Positions 42,130 through 53,223 of a stretch of 64,000 nt of DNA are shown here, piece by piece. Where the stretch lies: assembly GCA_030323885.1 (NCBI GenBank), contig CM059188.1, forward strand, positions 115,347,430 through 115,411,429, in the 5' to 3' direction. The stretch is from Branchipolynoe longqiensis (Eukaryota > Annelida > Polychaeta > Phyllodocida > Polynoidae). The translations under genes were made by a program, and so were the position numbers. Within the stretch, counting starts at the first letter, position 1; the number at the start of each line of letters is the position of its first letter. Under the pieces are notes generated by a model that was not told the DNA's origin, did no database searches, and was given only the letters and a program-made list of their open reading frames with translations.

Positions 42130-42312
42130 GTGTAGTGGTCTGCACTGACTTCTCAGGCAAGTAACCACATAGACAGGTAGGCGTGGGGAGTGTCTTGATA
42201 TCAGGGAGCCTAGGTGGTGTAATGGTTAGCACACTGGCCCGGAATGCAAAGAGATGCGGGTTCGAGTCCCGCTCTAGGCGCAGTATTTCCCATTTTCATC
42301 ACCCCCATGACA
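42130..42312 (+). mobile_element. SINE-Q copy 1 of an exact tandem pair
   Basis: 183 bp identical to 42451-42633. The tRNA-like part is 42208-42281: acceptor-like ends GCCTAG/CTAGGC, A-box-like TGGTGTAATGGTTAGCAC and a perfect T arm GCGGG/CCCGC. The anticodon arm does not pair, so it is not called as a tRNA gene. CAGTATTTCCCATTTTCATC follows, as in the other copies. Confidence 0.8.
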
Positions 42313-42450
42313 CTGGTTGCCGTGATCAGGATCCTGTACAAGCTTTGCGCTGTATGGTTGTTGAACCTACCCTGTGTATGTATGTGTTAGTGCATTGCCT
42401 GTTTGTATGTAATTGTAAGCATTACAAGACTTACAATTCCAGGGGGACGA

Positions 42451-42633
42451 GTGTAGTGGTCTGCACTGACTTCTCAGGCAAGTAACCACATAGACAGGTA
42501 GGCGTGGGGAGTGTCTTGATATCAGGGAGCCTAGGTGGTGTAATGGTTAGCACACTGGCCCGGAATGCAAAGAGATGCGGGTTCGAGTCCCGCTCTAGGC
42601 GCAGTATTTCCCATTTTCATCACCCCCATGACA
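42451..42633 (+). mobile_element. SINE-Q copy 2 of the exact tandem pair
   Basis: Identical to copy 1 over all 183 bases, displaced by 321 bp. The 138 bp between copies (42313-42450) are not duplicated downstream. Confidence 0.85.
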
Positions 42634-43347
42634 TATGCATACAACTTTACGTTCCCCTGATATCTGTTTGTGAGGAATTGTACTTGCGCTATCTCATGCG
42701 GTTGTTGCAGCTTACCCTTCCCTATGCATATTTTAGGTGCTCTATTTGGAGCATCGGCAGTTCATATAGTTGCGCCCTAGTCACTGCAATGAAGATTATA
42801 TCCCTATACTCAAAACATGGTGCTGCCATAGATTTGAAGACCTTGATGCCAATGCTTTCTGTCATCTAATATCTAATCTTGGATAGCAACCATATTTTGC
42901 GGTTTATTTTCGGGTTAATGCTTCGTTATATTATGGGCATGGTTGGTACCATGTCAGAAAACTTCTATCACTCCCTCCCTTAACCCCTCCCCTCCCATGA
43001 GTGGTAGTGTTGGGACTAGGTATTAATGAACTCATTAATCTTGGGTTTGCTTGTTTAAGCCATGCTTCTCCCTGTGATTGCTGCACCAAAGTGCAATTAC
43101 CACACTCCATACACCTTGATTTGCTTTTATCAGTTGCACCAAATGTAAGATGCCATTGGATCCAACTCCACCAACCAATCTTTGTGGGTTCAATCTGACA
43201 CTTCATATTAATGAATGCTCTTAACAATTTCCAGTGTTCTTGACCTAAAAAGGCACAACCAATGAGGAATTGCTCATCTGAGGCTATCTAACTAATGTGT
43301 TGTATAATCTATTATGCAAGTATTATTTTAGGATGAACGTGGGTATT
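42634..43347. other. No gene seen
   Basis: AT-rich background without recognised repeats apart from short homopolymers. Confidence 0.5.
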
Positions 43348-43441
43348 ATCAAAGACCCTATAATACTAAGACAGCTAACTCAGCCTGTACTGTGTAATCA
43401 AAATGATCAAACCCACCACTTGGTGCACTGGCTGTTCTCTT
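43348..43441. repeat. Short repeat Z, copy 3
   Basis: CAAAGACCCTATAATACTAAG, then GATCAAACCCACCACTTGG in the same orientation, unlike the other copies. Confidence 0.5.
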
Positions 43442-43642
43442 GGTTGAACAGGTGTTATATTATATGTATAAATGTATATATGAATGTAAAAGATGTGTGA
43501 TGATGGCAATACTGATGATGATGCTGATGATGATGTGTATTTGTTCATAGCAATTTCATATTGATGTGTATTCATACTTACCTATAACATGTATAATATA
43601 ATTGTATGTGTTTACATGTGAAACACTAACCAGCAGCTGAGC

Positions 43643-43716
43643 TGATCAAACCCACCACAAGGTGGCACTGCAGAGGTAGGGAGTGAGCCGTCTTAGTATT
43701 ATAGGGTCTTTGGTAT
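43643..43716. repeat. Short repeat Z, copy 4
   Basis: GATCAAACCCACCACAAGG to TATTATAGGGTCTTTGG; the small inverted repeat CCACC/GGTGG is preserved. Confidence 0.55.
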
Positions 43717-43925
43717 TCTCTAAAATCGGGTTAATACCCAATATATTATAAGAGCCACTGTTTAGGCTACCAACAAATGGGACATGCAAATGTATGTGTA
43801 CTTGTCAGGAACTGTCTTCAGAAATTGTGTGGGTCACACAACTGGCCTGAGGTAGTGCTCAATGTACTCCCTTCACATATATGCCAAGAGGTTGTGGGCG
43901 AAAATCTACTTATTTTATTGTTATT

Positions 43926-44104
43926 ACATGCGTAGTGGTCTGCACTGACCTCTCAGGCAAGGACATGCATAAACAGGTAGGCGTCGGTAGTGTGGTAACA
44001 TCAGGGAGCATAGGTGGTGTAATGGTTAGCACACTGGCCCGGAATATATAGATATGTGGGTTCGAGTCCTACTCTAGGCGCAATATTTCCCATTTTCATC
44101 ACCC
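43926..44104 (+). mobile_element. SINE-Q copy, diverged
   Basis: Same extent as the tandem pair (TAGTGGTCTGCACTGAC to CCCATTTTCATCACC) with substitutions in the anticodon region. Confidence 0.75.
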
Positions 44105-44225
44105 CCCGCCCATGACATATGCAATACCTGATATGTGTCTACATTCATTATCCTGCTGTGGTACAAAATTATGCCACATTCCACGAACTCCCATCATAGT
44201 AGGCTACATACCTGGTGCACTACAT

Positions 44226-46110
44226 TAACACTAACAGACCAGAGGTAGTTGTGGTGGTGGTGTGGGTCTTGGTAATGGTAGTGGTGGTTTCGGGTAGGCG
44301 TACAGTGGTGGTAGGGGTGGTGGTGGTGGTACTGGGTGGTGGTACTGGCGGTAGTGGTAGTGGTAGTGGTGGCGGTAGTGGTGGTCGTAGTGGTGATGGT
44401 GGTGGGTGGTGGTGGTGGTACTGGTAGTGATGGTGGTGGTGTTGGTGTGGGTGATGGGGGTGGTACTGCTAGTGGCGGTGGTAATGGTGGTGGTGGTGGT
44501 ACTAGTAGTGGTGGAGGTAATCGTGGTGGTGGTGGTATTGGTAGTGGTATTGGTAGTGGTATTAGTGGTGATGGTGGTACTGGTGGTGGTGATCGTTCTG
44601 ATAGTGGTGGTACTGGTACTGGTGGGGGTGGTACTGGTAGCGGTGGTGGTTCTGGGTGCTGCTGCTCGTGGTGGTGGTGGTGGTTCTGGTAGCAGTGGTT
44701 GTGGATGGTCGTCGTCGTAGTGCAGGTGGTGATAATGGTGGCTGTACTGGTAGTGGTACTGTTGGTGGCGGTGGTTGGTAGCAGTACTTGTGGTACTGTT
44801 AGTGGTGGTGGTGTTGGTGATGGGGGTGGTACTGCTATTGGTGGTGGTGGCAATGGTGGTGGTGGTGGTACTAGTAGTGGTGGTACTGGTGGTGGTTATG
44901 GAACTGGTGGGCGGTGTTGGCGGGAGGCGGTGGTGCTGATACTGGTAGTGGTGTTTGTGCTGGTGCTGGTAGTGGTGCTGGTACTGGTGCTAGTACTGGT
45001 GGTGGTACTGGTGCTGGTTGTGGTGGTGGTTATGGTACTGGTGACGGTGGCGGGTGGCGGTGGTAGTGATACTGGTAGTGGTGTTGGTACGTGTTGAGGT
45101 GGTGGTGGTACTGGTAGTTGTGGTACTGGTAGTGGTGGTCCTTGTGGTGGTCCTGGTGGCAGTGGTGGTGGTGATGTTGGTACGGGTAGTGGTGTTGGTA
45201 CTGATGGTGGTGGTGGTACTGGTGCTGGTGGTGGTACCGGTGCTAGTGGTGGTATTGGTAGTGGTGGTACTGGTAGTGGTGGTACTGGTAGTGGTGGTAC
45301 TTGTGGTGGTCCTGGTAGTGGTGGTGATGGTGATGTTGGTACTGGTAGTGGTGGTGGTACTGGTAGTTATGGCACTGGTGGGTGGTGGTGGTGGCAGGTG
45401 GCGGTGGTGGTGATACTGGTAGTCGTGGTGGTACTGGTGGTGGTGGTATTGGTGGTGGTTATGGCACTGGTGGGTGGTGGTGGTGGTGGGTGGCAGTGGT
45501 GGTGGTACTGGTAGTGGTGGTGGTACAGGTGCCGGTGGTGGCACTGGTGGTGGTGGTACTGATGGTGGTGGTACTGGTGCTGGTGGTGGTATTGGTAATG
45601 GCGGTACTGGTGGTGGTGGTACTGGTGCTGATGGTGGTACTGGTAGTGGTGGTACTGGTAGTGGTGGTACTGGCGGTTGTGGTGGTACTGGTCGTGGTGG
45701 TACTGGTCGTGGTGGTGGAGGTACTGGTGGGTGGTGGTACTGGTAGTGGTGGTACTGGTAGTGGTGGTACTGGCGGTTGTGGTGGTACTGGTCGTGGTGG
45801 TACTGGTGGTGGTGGTGGAGGTACTGGTGGGTGGTGGTACTTGTGGTGGTCCTGGTAGCGGTGGTGGTGGTACTGGCGGTTGTGTTGGTACTGGTCGTGG
45901 TGGTACTGGTGGTGGTGGTGGTGGTACTGGTGGGTGGTGGCGGTGGCGGGTGGCGGTGGTGGTGATACTGGTAGTGGTGTTGTTCTGGTTGTGGTGGTGG
46001 TACTGGTAGTCGTGGTACTTGTGGTGGTCCTGGTAGCGGTGGTGGTGGTGATGGTGGTACTGGTAGTGGTGGTGTTCTTTGTGGGGGTGATGGTGGTGTG
46101 GGTGGGTGTG
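44226..46110. repeat. (GGT)-rich minisatellite, about 1.9 kb
   Basis: The plus strand is made almost only of GGT, GGTACTGGT and GGTGGTGGTACT words with occasional GGCGGT or GGTCGT variants; C and A are scarce. Frames of up to 411 codons on both strands (polyproline/threonine or polyglycine/valine) follow from this composition and are not genes. G-runs suggest quadruplex potential on the plus strand. Confidence 0.9.
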
Positions 46111-46635
46111 ACAAGCTTGCCGGTTGGAGCCTGCTGCTGGTCCAGTGGCGGCCATTGTTGGAGTGCTGCACTGGTTCCAGGCAGCTGGTGCTCTCAATAT
46201 CACTACCTCCGCTGGTACCCGCCATGTAGGGAGCGCTGGGGTGGTGCAGAACTCAGAAAGTAGGAGTTCATTTCCTCAATTTTCTAAATCTCAATCTCCT
46301 CTTTCGGACCTAGCGTCCCTTTACATTTAATTAGTTGATCCATTAACGATTCCTATCGATATAATTGCATTACATTGGTATTGTATTACAGGTCTTTCGA
46401 CCAGTACATTTCCTATTTGGCTACCACAGCGGCCGAAAAAAAATGTGTACTCTAAAAAAAGAAAAAGGTGTCCATTATAAAAACATTGTATATTTTGCTA
46501 ATTTTGTATTATTGCTTTCTAATTTGTTGGCGTACACAGTTTCAGTGAGAGTATAGGCACACTCCGACTTAAAACTGTATACACAAATGCGCACACATGG
46601 TGTGGGTGGGTAGGTCTGGTAGTATGCATTGGATT
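46111..46635. other. No gene called
   Basis: 46111-46260 is GC-rich and open in several frames as an extension of the minisatellite; the rest is AT-rich. No family was recognised. Confidence 0.4.
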
Positions 46636-47108
46636 TGTTGACGAGGTCAACATGTGTAATTTGGCCACGAGGCAACGGCTAGGGAGTTTTCTTCGTTAAC
46701 CATTGTACTACCCCTGCTCATTCCGCTACTGCCCTCCGAACAAGCCACTTCGCTCTCCCACCCACCCACCCAGGTGTGAGTGCTGTTACTAGATAGAGCA
46801 TTAACCGTTCTGCGCTATATTCCTGTGTTCATGTTATGATAACGTGTACTGTTTCTATCTTGCCTTAGTACTTGTCACGGACCGAAAAACTCGGTCGACT
46901 GCGCACACAGAGCTACTTCGCGTCTGACTTGATGCCACATTCTCCTGTTATTATCGGACCTCACGATTTATCGTAATTATTGACTCCGTTATATTGACTC
47001 TGTATCCGCTACTAGTGTCGCTCCTGGAGTATTGATTAATTTTGTTACATTAATAATAATAAATGTTGTTATGTCCATTCTGTTTCTGCCTTACTTGTCT
47101 CGTGCGCC
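46636..47108. mobile_element. HE element, opposite orientation
   Basis: Begins with the hairpin GTTGAC/GTCAAC and ATGTGTAATTTGGCCACGAG, and ends AATAATAAATG...CTTGTCTCGTGCGCC before GAATT (47109-47113). This is the full reverse of the plus-oriented units (compare ACGAGACAAG at 40.75 kb). CCCACCCACCCA lies in the interior. Confidence 0.55.
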
Positions 47109-47217
47109 GAATTAGTTCTTATGCACACAAACAATTGTTACTCGTGCGTTGTTAATCTATTTCAGGTGACATACTTTTACAACTCTATGTGAATTATCTT
47201 GTATATACTCAGATTTA

Positions 47218-47296
47218 ACTCGACCAGGTTTCGATCTCACCATCAACCAAAACCGGAGATTGGCGCTCAAGTCATTCGGTCATCCCATCTGGTTGG
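47218..47296 (-). mobile_element. SINE-A head fragment, type L
   Basis: Only the tRNA-like head on the minus strand (CAGATGGGATGACCGAATG). Confidence 0.7.
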
Positions 47297-47459
47297 ACGG
47301 TAAATGTAACTAGAAGGTAAAGAAACAAACAATGTTTTCCTGTGGCATGTCACATTTTTATTGTTGGGTAAATGTGGTAAAATAATCGTTTGCTGCGTCA
47401 GCAATAGTTTTATGGGCGTGTGCTTTGCATATGTAATTTTCCCACGGTTTCCTCTTTTG

Positions 47460-47786
47460 AGACCAGTCGCGTTGGCCGAATTTGCTGAGCGCAGGGCTCC
47501 CGTGTGAGATATCGGGAGTTCCATTCCCGATAGAGTCAATCCAGTGACATATAGAATTGATGCTTGTCGCTTCCTCGCCAGGTGCTCCGCATTAATAGGA
47601 TAGGGCAAGGACTGGTTAACTCAGTGTCAGGATAATGTCACTGAGTGGGATATCCAGTCATAATGCTTGTGGCCTGATTTCCCAGTCGAGCAGCACTATA
47701 TAATTGCCATGAGTGTGCACTGTCACAAGTCGGTATTCATCCTGACATGATCTTAGATGTTGCCAGGACGTAAAATTCCACCAACC
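47460..47786 (+). mobile_element. SINE-A copy, type K head
   Basis: Complete from GACCAGTCGCGTTGGCCG to AATTCCACCAACC; the body is well preserved. Confidence 0.85.
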
Positions 47787-47822
47787 AACTAATTCACTTC
47801 CACCCTACAACCACCTAATGAC

Positions 47823-48149
47823 GACCAGACGGGATTGCTGAATGAGTTACAGCATCCGCCTACCGTGCTGGTAGATCGTGGGGTTGTGGGTTCAAACCCT
47901 GGTCGAGTCAAACCAATGACTTAAAAATTGATAGTTGTCGCTTCCGAGCCTGGTGCTCAGCATTATTAGGATAGGGTAAGGACTGGTTGGCTCAGTGTCA
48001 GGATAATGTGACTGAGTGGGATATCAGGTCATGGTGCTGGCGGCCTGGTTTCCCAGTGGGACAGCTCTATAACGTCGCCATGAGTGCGCATTGTCACAAG
48101 TCGGTACCCGTCCTGATATGTTGCTAGGACGTAAAACAACAGCAAAAAC
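47823..48149 (+). mobile_element. SINE-A copy, type L head, with 12-bp target duplication
   Basis: Flanked by CCACCTAATGAC (47811-47822 and 48150-48161). Complete copy with a small deletion in the tail before TGTTGCTAGGACG. Confidence 0.9.
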
Positions 48150-48465
48150 CCACCTAATGACCAACCCATTTCCTCGTCCAATTAATCATGCAAATTTAAT
48201 TATCAACTGCCATTCCATCATCAGCCCGGTGGGCAATGTGCCTATGTGACTTGACCTCAATTAGTGTGTTAATTAATCAATATCCATGCGCTAAGCATAG
48301 ACTGGGGTCCACATATATTAGTGTATTAACTAAATTAGAGACAGAACAGTCTACATGGCCTAGTGGATCTGAATGACATTGGCACCATTTATGTAGTCTG
48401 TCGAATTTATTATGGGGGTGGCGGGAGGACCCAATAACATATATTTCCATTCAATGAGGGTGAAC
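48150..48465. other. No gene seen
   Basis: AT-rich background; no recognised repeat. Confidence 0.5.
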
Positions 48466-48655
48466 TATGGGATCATGGGTTCGAACCCGCGTCGAGTCAA
48501 ACCAATGACTTAACAATTTATACTTGTCGCTTCCTAGCCAGGCGCTTGGCATTATTAGGATAGGGCAAAGAGCAGTGGAATGAGGAAGCCCTATCGTCCA
48601 TGATTGAAATTTCCCCTTCTTAAATAACTAATGCTCCCAAAAGAAAACCCCAAAA
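48466..48655 (+). mobile_element. SINE-A variant with alternative 3' module
   Basis: Starts in the head (GGGTTCGAACCCGCG) and changes at AGGGCAAAG into AGCAGTGGAATGAGGAAG, as in the copy at 39.9 kb. Confidence 0.75.
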
Positions 48656-48814
48656 ACTATCCGCTTCAGTTTGGTGATGATCTTGAAATGCACTGGTGGC
48701 TGAACATTAATTGTTGTGGTATTCCAAGCAGGAGTAAGCCAGTGTGTGTCTTATTGTTCAGTGGAAATATGATACATGAAGAGTCAAGTATTGCATCGGC
48801 TTTTCATGTACTGT

Positions 48815-48854
48815 TTGTTTGGTGTTCTACATCCTAGCAACATCTAACGTCATA
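48815..48854 (-). mobile_element. SINE-A copy split by a pogo-like element (tail part)
   Basis: Tail and CATCTAACGTCATA; continues at 49361 (ATCATGATGGACCACC). Confidence 0.75.
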
Positions 48855-49360
48855 CAGTACAGCCCCGTTAAACCAAGCTCGGTGAAACCAAACGATCGGT
48901 TAATACAAACTTTTTTCGGCGTCCTGGCAAAATGCTACCATTTATCATATTTAAAAAGTTGCAAAACCAAAGTCGCTTAATCCAAAGTATCGGTTAATCC
49001 AAACAAAATTGTCGAGCCCCATGCCACTTTCGGTCCTGTTAAGCCAAACTTTCATGTGGTTATAAGGTCATCTGATATTTTGTTATATGATAAATGGTGA
49101 TATTTTGCCAGGCCCCCGAAAAAAGTTTGGATTAACCGATCGTTTGGTTTAACCGAGCTTGGTTAAACGGGGTTATACTGTATATACATAAACAAAAAAA
49201 ATTAAAGTGTCCACATACATTGTATATTACATTGATAATGCACCCACGTTTTTGCCAAAGCCAAGTCAAAGTCGAAGCCAAAGCTTGGTTAAACCAATGA
49301 TTGGTTAATCCAAACAAATTTCTAGGGTCCCTTCAAGTTTGGTTTAGCGGGGTTATACTG
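48855..49360. mobile_element. pogo/Tc1-like TIR element with TA duplication
   Basis: Begins CAGTACAGCCCCGTTAAACC and ends GGTTTAGCGGGGTTATACTG, flanked by TA (48853-48854, 49361-49362). A second, internal copy of the right end finishes at 49180, so the element is either a 326-bp MITE plus a duplicated end or a nested pair. No transposase. Confidence 0.8.
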
Positions 49361-49593
49361 TATCATGATGGACCACCTACTTGTGACAGTAGACACTGTT
49401 GTAATATTTATAGTACTCCCCTACTGGGAGACCAGGCTGGTGGCACCAATCACCCAACAGCTCACACAGTCACATAATCCTGATAATATGCTAACCAGTC
49501 CTTGTCCTGTCCTATTAATGCTGAGCGATAGGACAGTATTGTATCAATTGTATAAGTCATCGGATTCGAACTCATGACCTTCTGCATGGGACA
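49361..49593 (-). mobile_element. SINE-A copy split by a pogo-like element (body and head part)
   Basis: Resumes the SINE interrupted at 48854 and runs to a degenerate head. Confidence 0.75.
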
Positions 49594-49882
49594 GTTCAAA
49601 TCCCAGCCGAGTCAAACCAATGATTTACAAAATTGGGGTGTGGGAAGTCTTCGCTCTTAACAATCCAGCTACCACTTCCGGTCAGCCTGAGGTCAATCTT
49701 ACACACAAGGGATTCCCTTACGTACCATGGTGCTCTTCGCATCATAAAGGAATCTGGTCATGAATGTTGTTTGTTGTCTGGAAGGCATTAAATCACCATT
49801 CACCTGCCAATCTTGTCCGCTATGCCATGATGCATTCTGTACACCAAGAGCAGTATCGTAGACGACACAGACACCGACGAAT

Positions 49883-50227
49883 GTTGGTTGGTTGTGGGAG
49901 TTTTATGTCCTGGCAACATCTGAGTTACTAAATCACTCTAAGGTCATTTCAGGATGCGTACCGACTTGTGACAGTGTGCACTCATGCTGACTTTATAGTG
50001 TTGCCACCCCATGAGGAAATCAGGCCGCCAGCATCCGATATCCCACACAGTCACATTATCCTGAGACTGAGCCAACCAGCCCTTGCCCTATCCTATTAAT
50101 TCTGAGCGCCAGGCTAGGACACAACAAGAATACATTTTATAAGTCAGTGGTTTGACTCGACCGGAAAGCGAACTCCCGATCTCCTGCACGCGGGGCCCGC
50201 ACTCTACCGATTCGGTCAGCGCGCCCG
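49883..50227 (-). mobile_element. SINE-A copy, type K head
   Basis: Complete; about 18 extra bases (ACTAAATCACTCTAAGG region) sit between the tail and body compared with other copies. Confidence 0.8.
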
Positions 50228-50349
50228 ACGGAGGATTGCGGCTCGAGTGAGGGTCAGAGTATGGCCATAATCTGCTGACATGACAAAACCGGGAATAGCT
50301 GGGTGTGGTATACGGCCCGCGGGGATCAGCTGCTGCCCTCTAGCGGTCT

Positions 50350-50674
50350 TGGCCAGACAGGATTGCCGAACGAGTTGAGCTTCCGTCTGCTGTTTTGGAA
50401 GAGCGGGGCATCCGAATCCAGGAGTTTGTGGGTTCAAACCCTGGTCGAGTCAAACCAATGACTTAAAAATGTATACTTGTCACTTTCTAGCCAGACCGTC
50501 CGCATTAATAGGATAGGGCAAGTACTGTTTGGCTCAGTGTCAGGATAATGTGACTGAGTGGAATATCAGATCATGGTGCTAGCAGTATGGTCTCCCAGTG
50601 GAGCAGCACTATAAACTCGCCATGAGTGTGCACAGTCATAGATGATGCTAGGATGTGAACAAACAACAAACACA
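50350..50674 (+). mobile_element. SINE-A copy, type L head, with 11-bp target duplication
   Basis: Flanked by TCTAGCGGTCT (50339-50349, 50675-50685). The late body is shortened (CATAGATGATGCTAGG) and the tail is GTGAACAAACAACAAAC. Confidence 0.85.
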
Positions 50675-50903
50675 TCTAGCGGTCTAATCTACAAATGATC
50701 TATAGCTAGGAGTAGGCGAGCAAAAGGATCAGGGAACATTGTTAAAAGTATGAAAGTGGAACCGTTGCAAACAAAGGTACAAAGAATGGGAAGAAATAAG
50801 GGGGAGATTGCAACAAGAGTAATGGAAATGAAGAGGAAATCCAAAGAGAAACTGATAGGCAAGGTATTGAGAAGGAGAAGATAGCGAGAGATTGTAGAGA
50901 AGA

Positions 50904-51083
50904 AGTTTGTTTTATTTAAGACGCCTCTAGAGCACATTCATTTTTATCATCGGCTATTGGACGTCAAACATATATGGTAATTCTGACATATTTCTTTAGA
51001 GGATATCTGCTTCCGCTACATATGCTACTCTTTCCGATAAGCAGCAAGGGGTCTTTTATATGCACTTTCCCACAGACATGACA
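50904..51083 (-). mobile_element. SINE-V copy, 3' part, split by a LINE
   Basis: From the TTTATTT tail to CCCACAGACATGACA. The rest lies at 53045-53206. Flanking GAGATTGTAGAGA (about 50889-50901) and GAGATATTGTAGAGA (53206-53220) are probably the SINE's own target duplication. Confidence 0.8.
51073..51083. repeat. LINE target duplication, left (CAGACATGACA)
   Basis: Repeated exactly at 53045-53055. Confidence 0.9.
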
Positions 51084-53044
51084 TGAGGTTTCAAGGTTAT
51101 TATTGCCGGAAGTGATAGTGAGGATAAGCGCTCACTACCTATAAAGTACTTTCTCATGGCATGCGTATCAAATAGCCTCTGATAACCAAGTCCAACTTCC
51201 GGCCTTCATGAGGCGAAACTGTTTCTACTGACGGGAGAAGGGGCAAAGGCGATCTCTGGCGCCTCAAAACCAGATGCGTCGGGCAGGTGGGGGCTCGTCA
51301 ATCTTGGCTGACTGCTCATCTAGGAGAAGGTAAGCTCTGATTTAAAACCCCCGCTGCCGTGCGGCTAGTCCCATTTATGGGAAGACCAGAAGTTGGTAGT
51401 GCATACCAGCGGCCATACTGACTCAATTGTCGGCCTAAACTAAGTGCGGTGCACATCAACTTTGTTGTTGTGGTCAGGGGATGTCACCCCTTCAAGTGCA
51501 TGAAGACTGGAGCAGCAGATGAGTTAGAAGATCAATAGCTTTGAAGATGTAACAGCAAGATGATGTGGCTCATCAGGGCACACTCTGACAAAGATGAGTA
51601 AGTGGCCAGTCACCTTGGAAAGGAAGGGGAACCTACCAAGTATTTAGCCATAGTAAGCAATGGTACATCTATGAGACTGGATTTATACCATTGAATATGA
51701 ATGAATCCATATTTGTACGACTCCCAAAGAAGCTAAAACCAAAATTGTGTACAGAGTACAGAACACTAAGCCTGATGAGTCATATGTTGAAGATGATCCT
51801 GAAAATAATTGTACTGAGAAACAGACAGAAAATTGAAGAACAAATCAGTAACATACAAAGTGGGTTTATATCTGGAAGAGCTACACGTGAAGGGATTTTC
51901 AATATGAGAATGATTTGTGAACGTTATTGTGAAATGACCCAGGATGTTTATGCCTGCTTTATTGACTATGAGAAGGCCTTCGACTGAGTCAATCATGAAA
52001 TGTTAATGAAATGTTTACAAGATATTGGTGTCAATGGCAAAGACATTAAACTAATTGTGAACTTATTTGAACTTACTGGACACAACATGCATTTATAAAA
52101 ATGGAGCAGGGCCTATCGGATGAAGTTATGATTAAACGAGGAGTTTGACAGGGGTGTGTATTGTCACCATGTCTATTTAACCTGTACACAGAGATGATTT
52201 TCAGACACATTGAAGATTGCAAGGGAATGACAATAGGTGGCATGAACATCAACAATCTTAGATATGCCGATGACAGTGTAATACTAGCAGACAGTGAGAA
52301 AAACCTACAAGATATAGTGAATAGAATCAATAAAGCTGGAATACTATTTAACATGAAGATGAATGCCAGGAAGACCAAAACAATGGTTATAAGTAAATAG
52401 AGAGATTAACCAAATAGCAATATAACCATAGATGGCACAAACATAGAACAAGTATCCGAATTCATATATCTCGGACAAAAGATTACAAATGATGGGAGAT
52501 GTGAGGAAGAAATTAAAAGAAGGATAACAATAGCCCGAACAACATTCTCCAAATGTATAGAGTGTTAACATCAAGTAAGATATAAATACAAACAATGAAG
52601 CATATTCTTCAGTGTTATGTGTGGTCTACTCTAATGTATGGGGCTGAGACATGGACAATCTCTAAGAAAATGTACAAACGTTCAGCAGCATTTGAGATGT
52701 GGACTTATCGAAGGATGATGAAAATATCATGGACAAAGAAGATCACCAACAAAGAAGTTCTCAGAAAAATTTTAAATAAGAAAAGCTTGTTTGCCACTAT
52801 ACAGACAAAGAAACTTTTTTATTTTGGCCACATCATTCGTCAGAGTTCAATATACCGTACATTGTTGGAAGGGAAGGTGAATGGCAGCAGAGGGAGAGGG
52901 AGACCAAGAACATCATGGTTTACAAATATTTCACAGTGGACAGGCTTGAATTATTCACAGTCTATCAGAACATCACACCATAGGGACAAGTGGAGAACCA
53001 TCCAACCCTCGACTAGAGGACTGAACTATTGATTGATTGATTGA
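51084..53044 (+). mobile_element. LINE (RTE-like) inserted in a SINE-V
   Basis: A 1.96-kb insertion with an 11-bp target duplication and a 3' tail of (TTGA)n at 53028-53044. The first ~450 bp look like 5' non-coding sequence; the endonuclease and the N-terminal reverse transcriptase are absent, so the copy is internally deleted or derives from a defective source. The RT and C-terminal domain follow. A short tandem tail instead of poly(A) is typical of RTE-type LINEs. Confidence 0.85.
51691..53032 (+). pseudogene. LINE reverse transcriptase and C-terminal domain relic
   Basis: Reads FVRLPKKLKPKLCTEYRTLS, MLKMILKIIVLRNRQKIEEQ, QSGFISGRATREGIFNMRMI and YACFIDYEKAFD (first catalytic aspartate region). 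LRYADDSVILAD (YADD, about 52258-52290) follows, then RRMMKISWTKKITNKEVLRK and GKVNGSRGRGRPRTSWFTNI at 52595-53032. Stops occur, for example after YEKAFD and at 52146-52148, and frameshifts separate the ORFs. The last part resembles the C-terminal region of RTE/BovB-type LINEs. Confidence 0.85.
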
Positions 53045-53206
53045 CAGACATGACAGCACATACCACAACCTTTGATGAACCGGTTGTGTAGCACTGGTTG
53101 GAATGGAAAATATCCCAAACTGTAAATGTGTCCACTGAGCAGGGTCGATCGGAAGACCGAAACCTTCAGAGGTGGACACTCTACTGCTTGAGCTATGTCC
53201 CGCTCG
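53045..53206 (-). mobile_element. SINE-V copy, 5' part, after the LINE
   Basis: Continues the split copy through the tRNA-like head (AGCGGGACATAGCTCAAGC on the minus strand). Confidence 0.8.
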
Positions 53207-53223
53207 AGATATTGTAGAGAGAG

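Noticed and set aside
42208..42281. Possible tRNA gene
   Set aside because: Acceptor-like ends and T arm pair, but the anticodon arm does not, and the unit occurs with conserved non-tRNA flanks at four loci, so it is a SINE head.
44990..46225. A 411-codon minus-strand frame rich in proline and threonine
   Set aside because: It is a by-product of the GGT minisatellite; several overlapping frames on both strands are equally open and there is no domain or codon structure.
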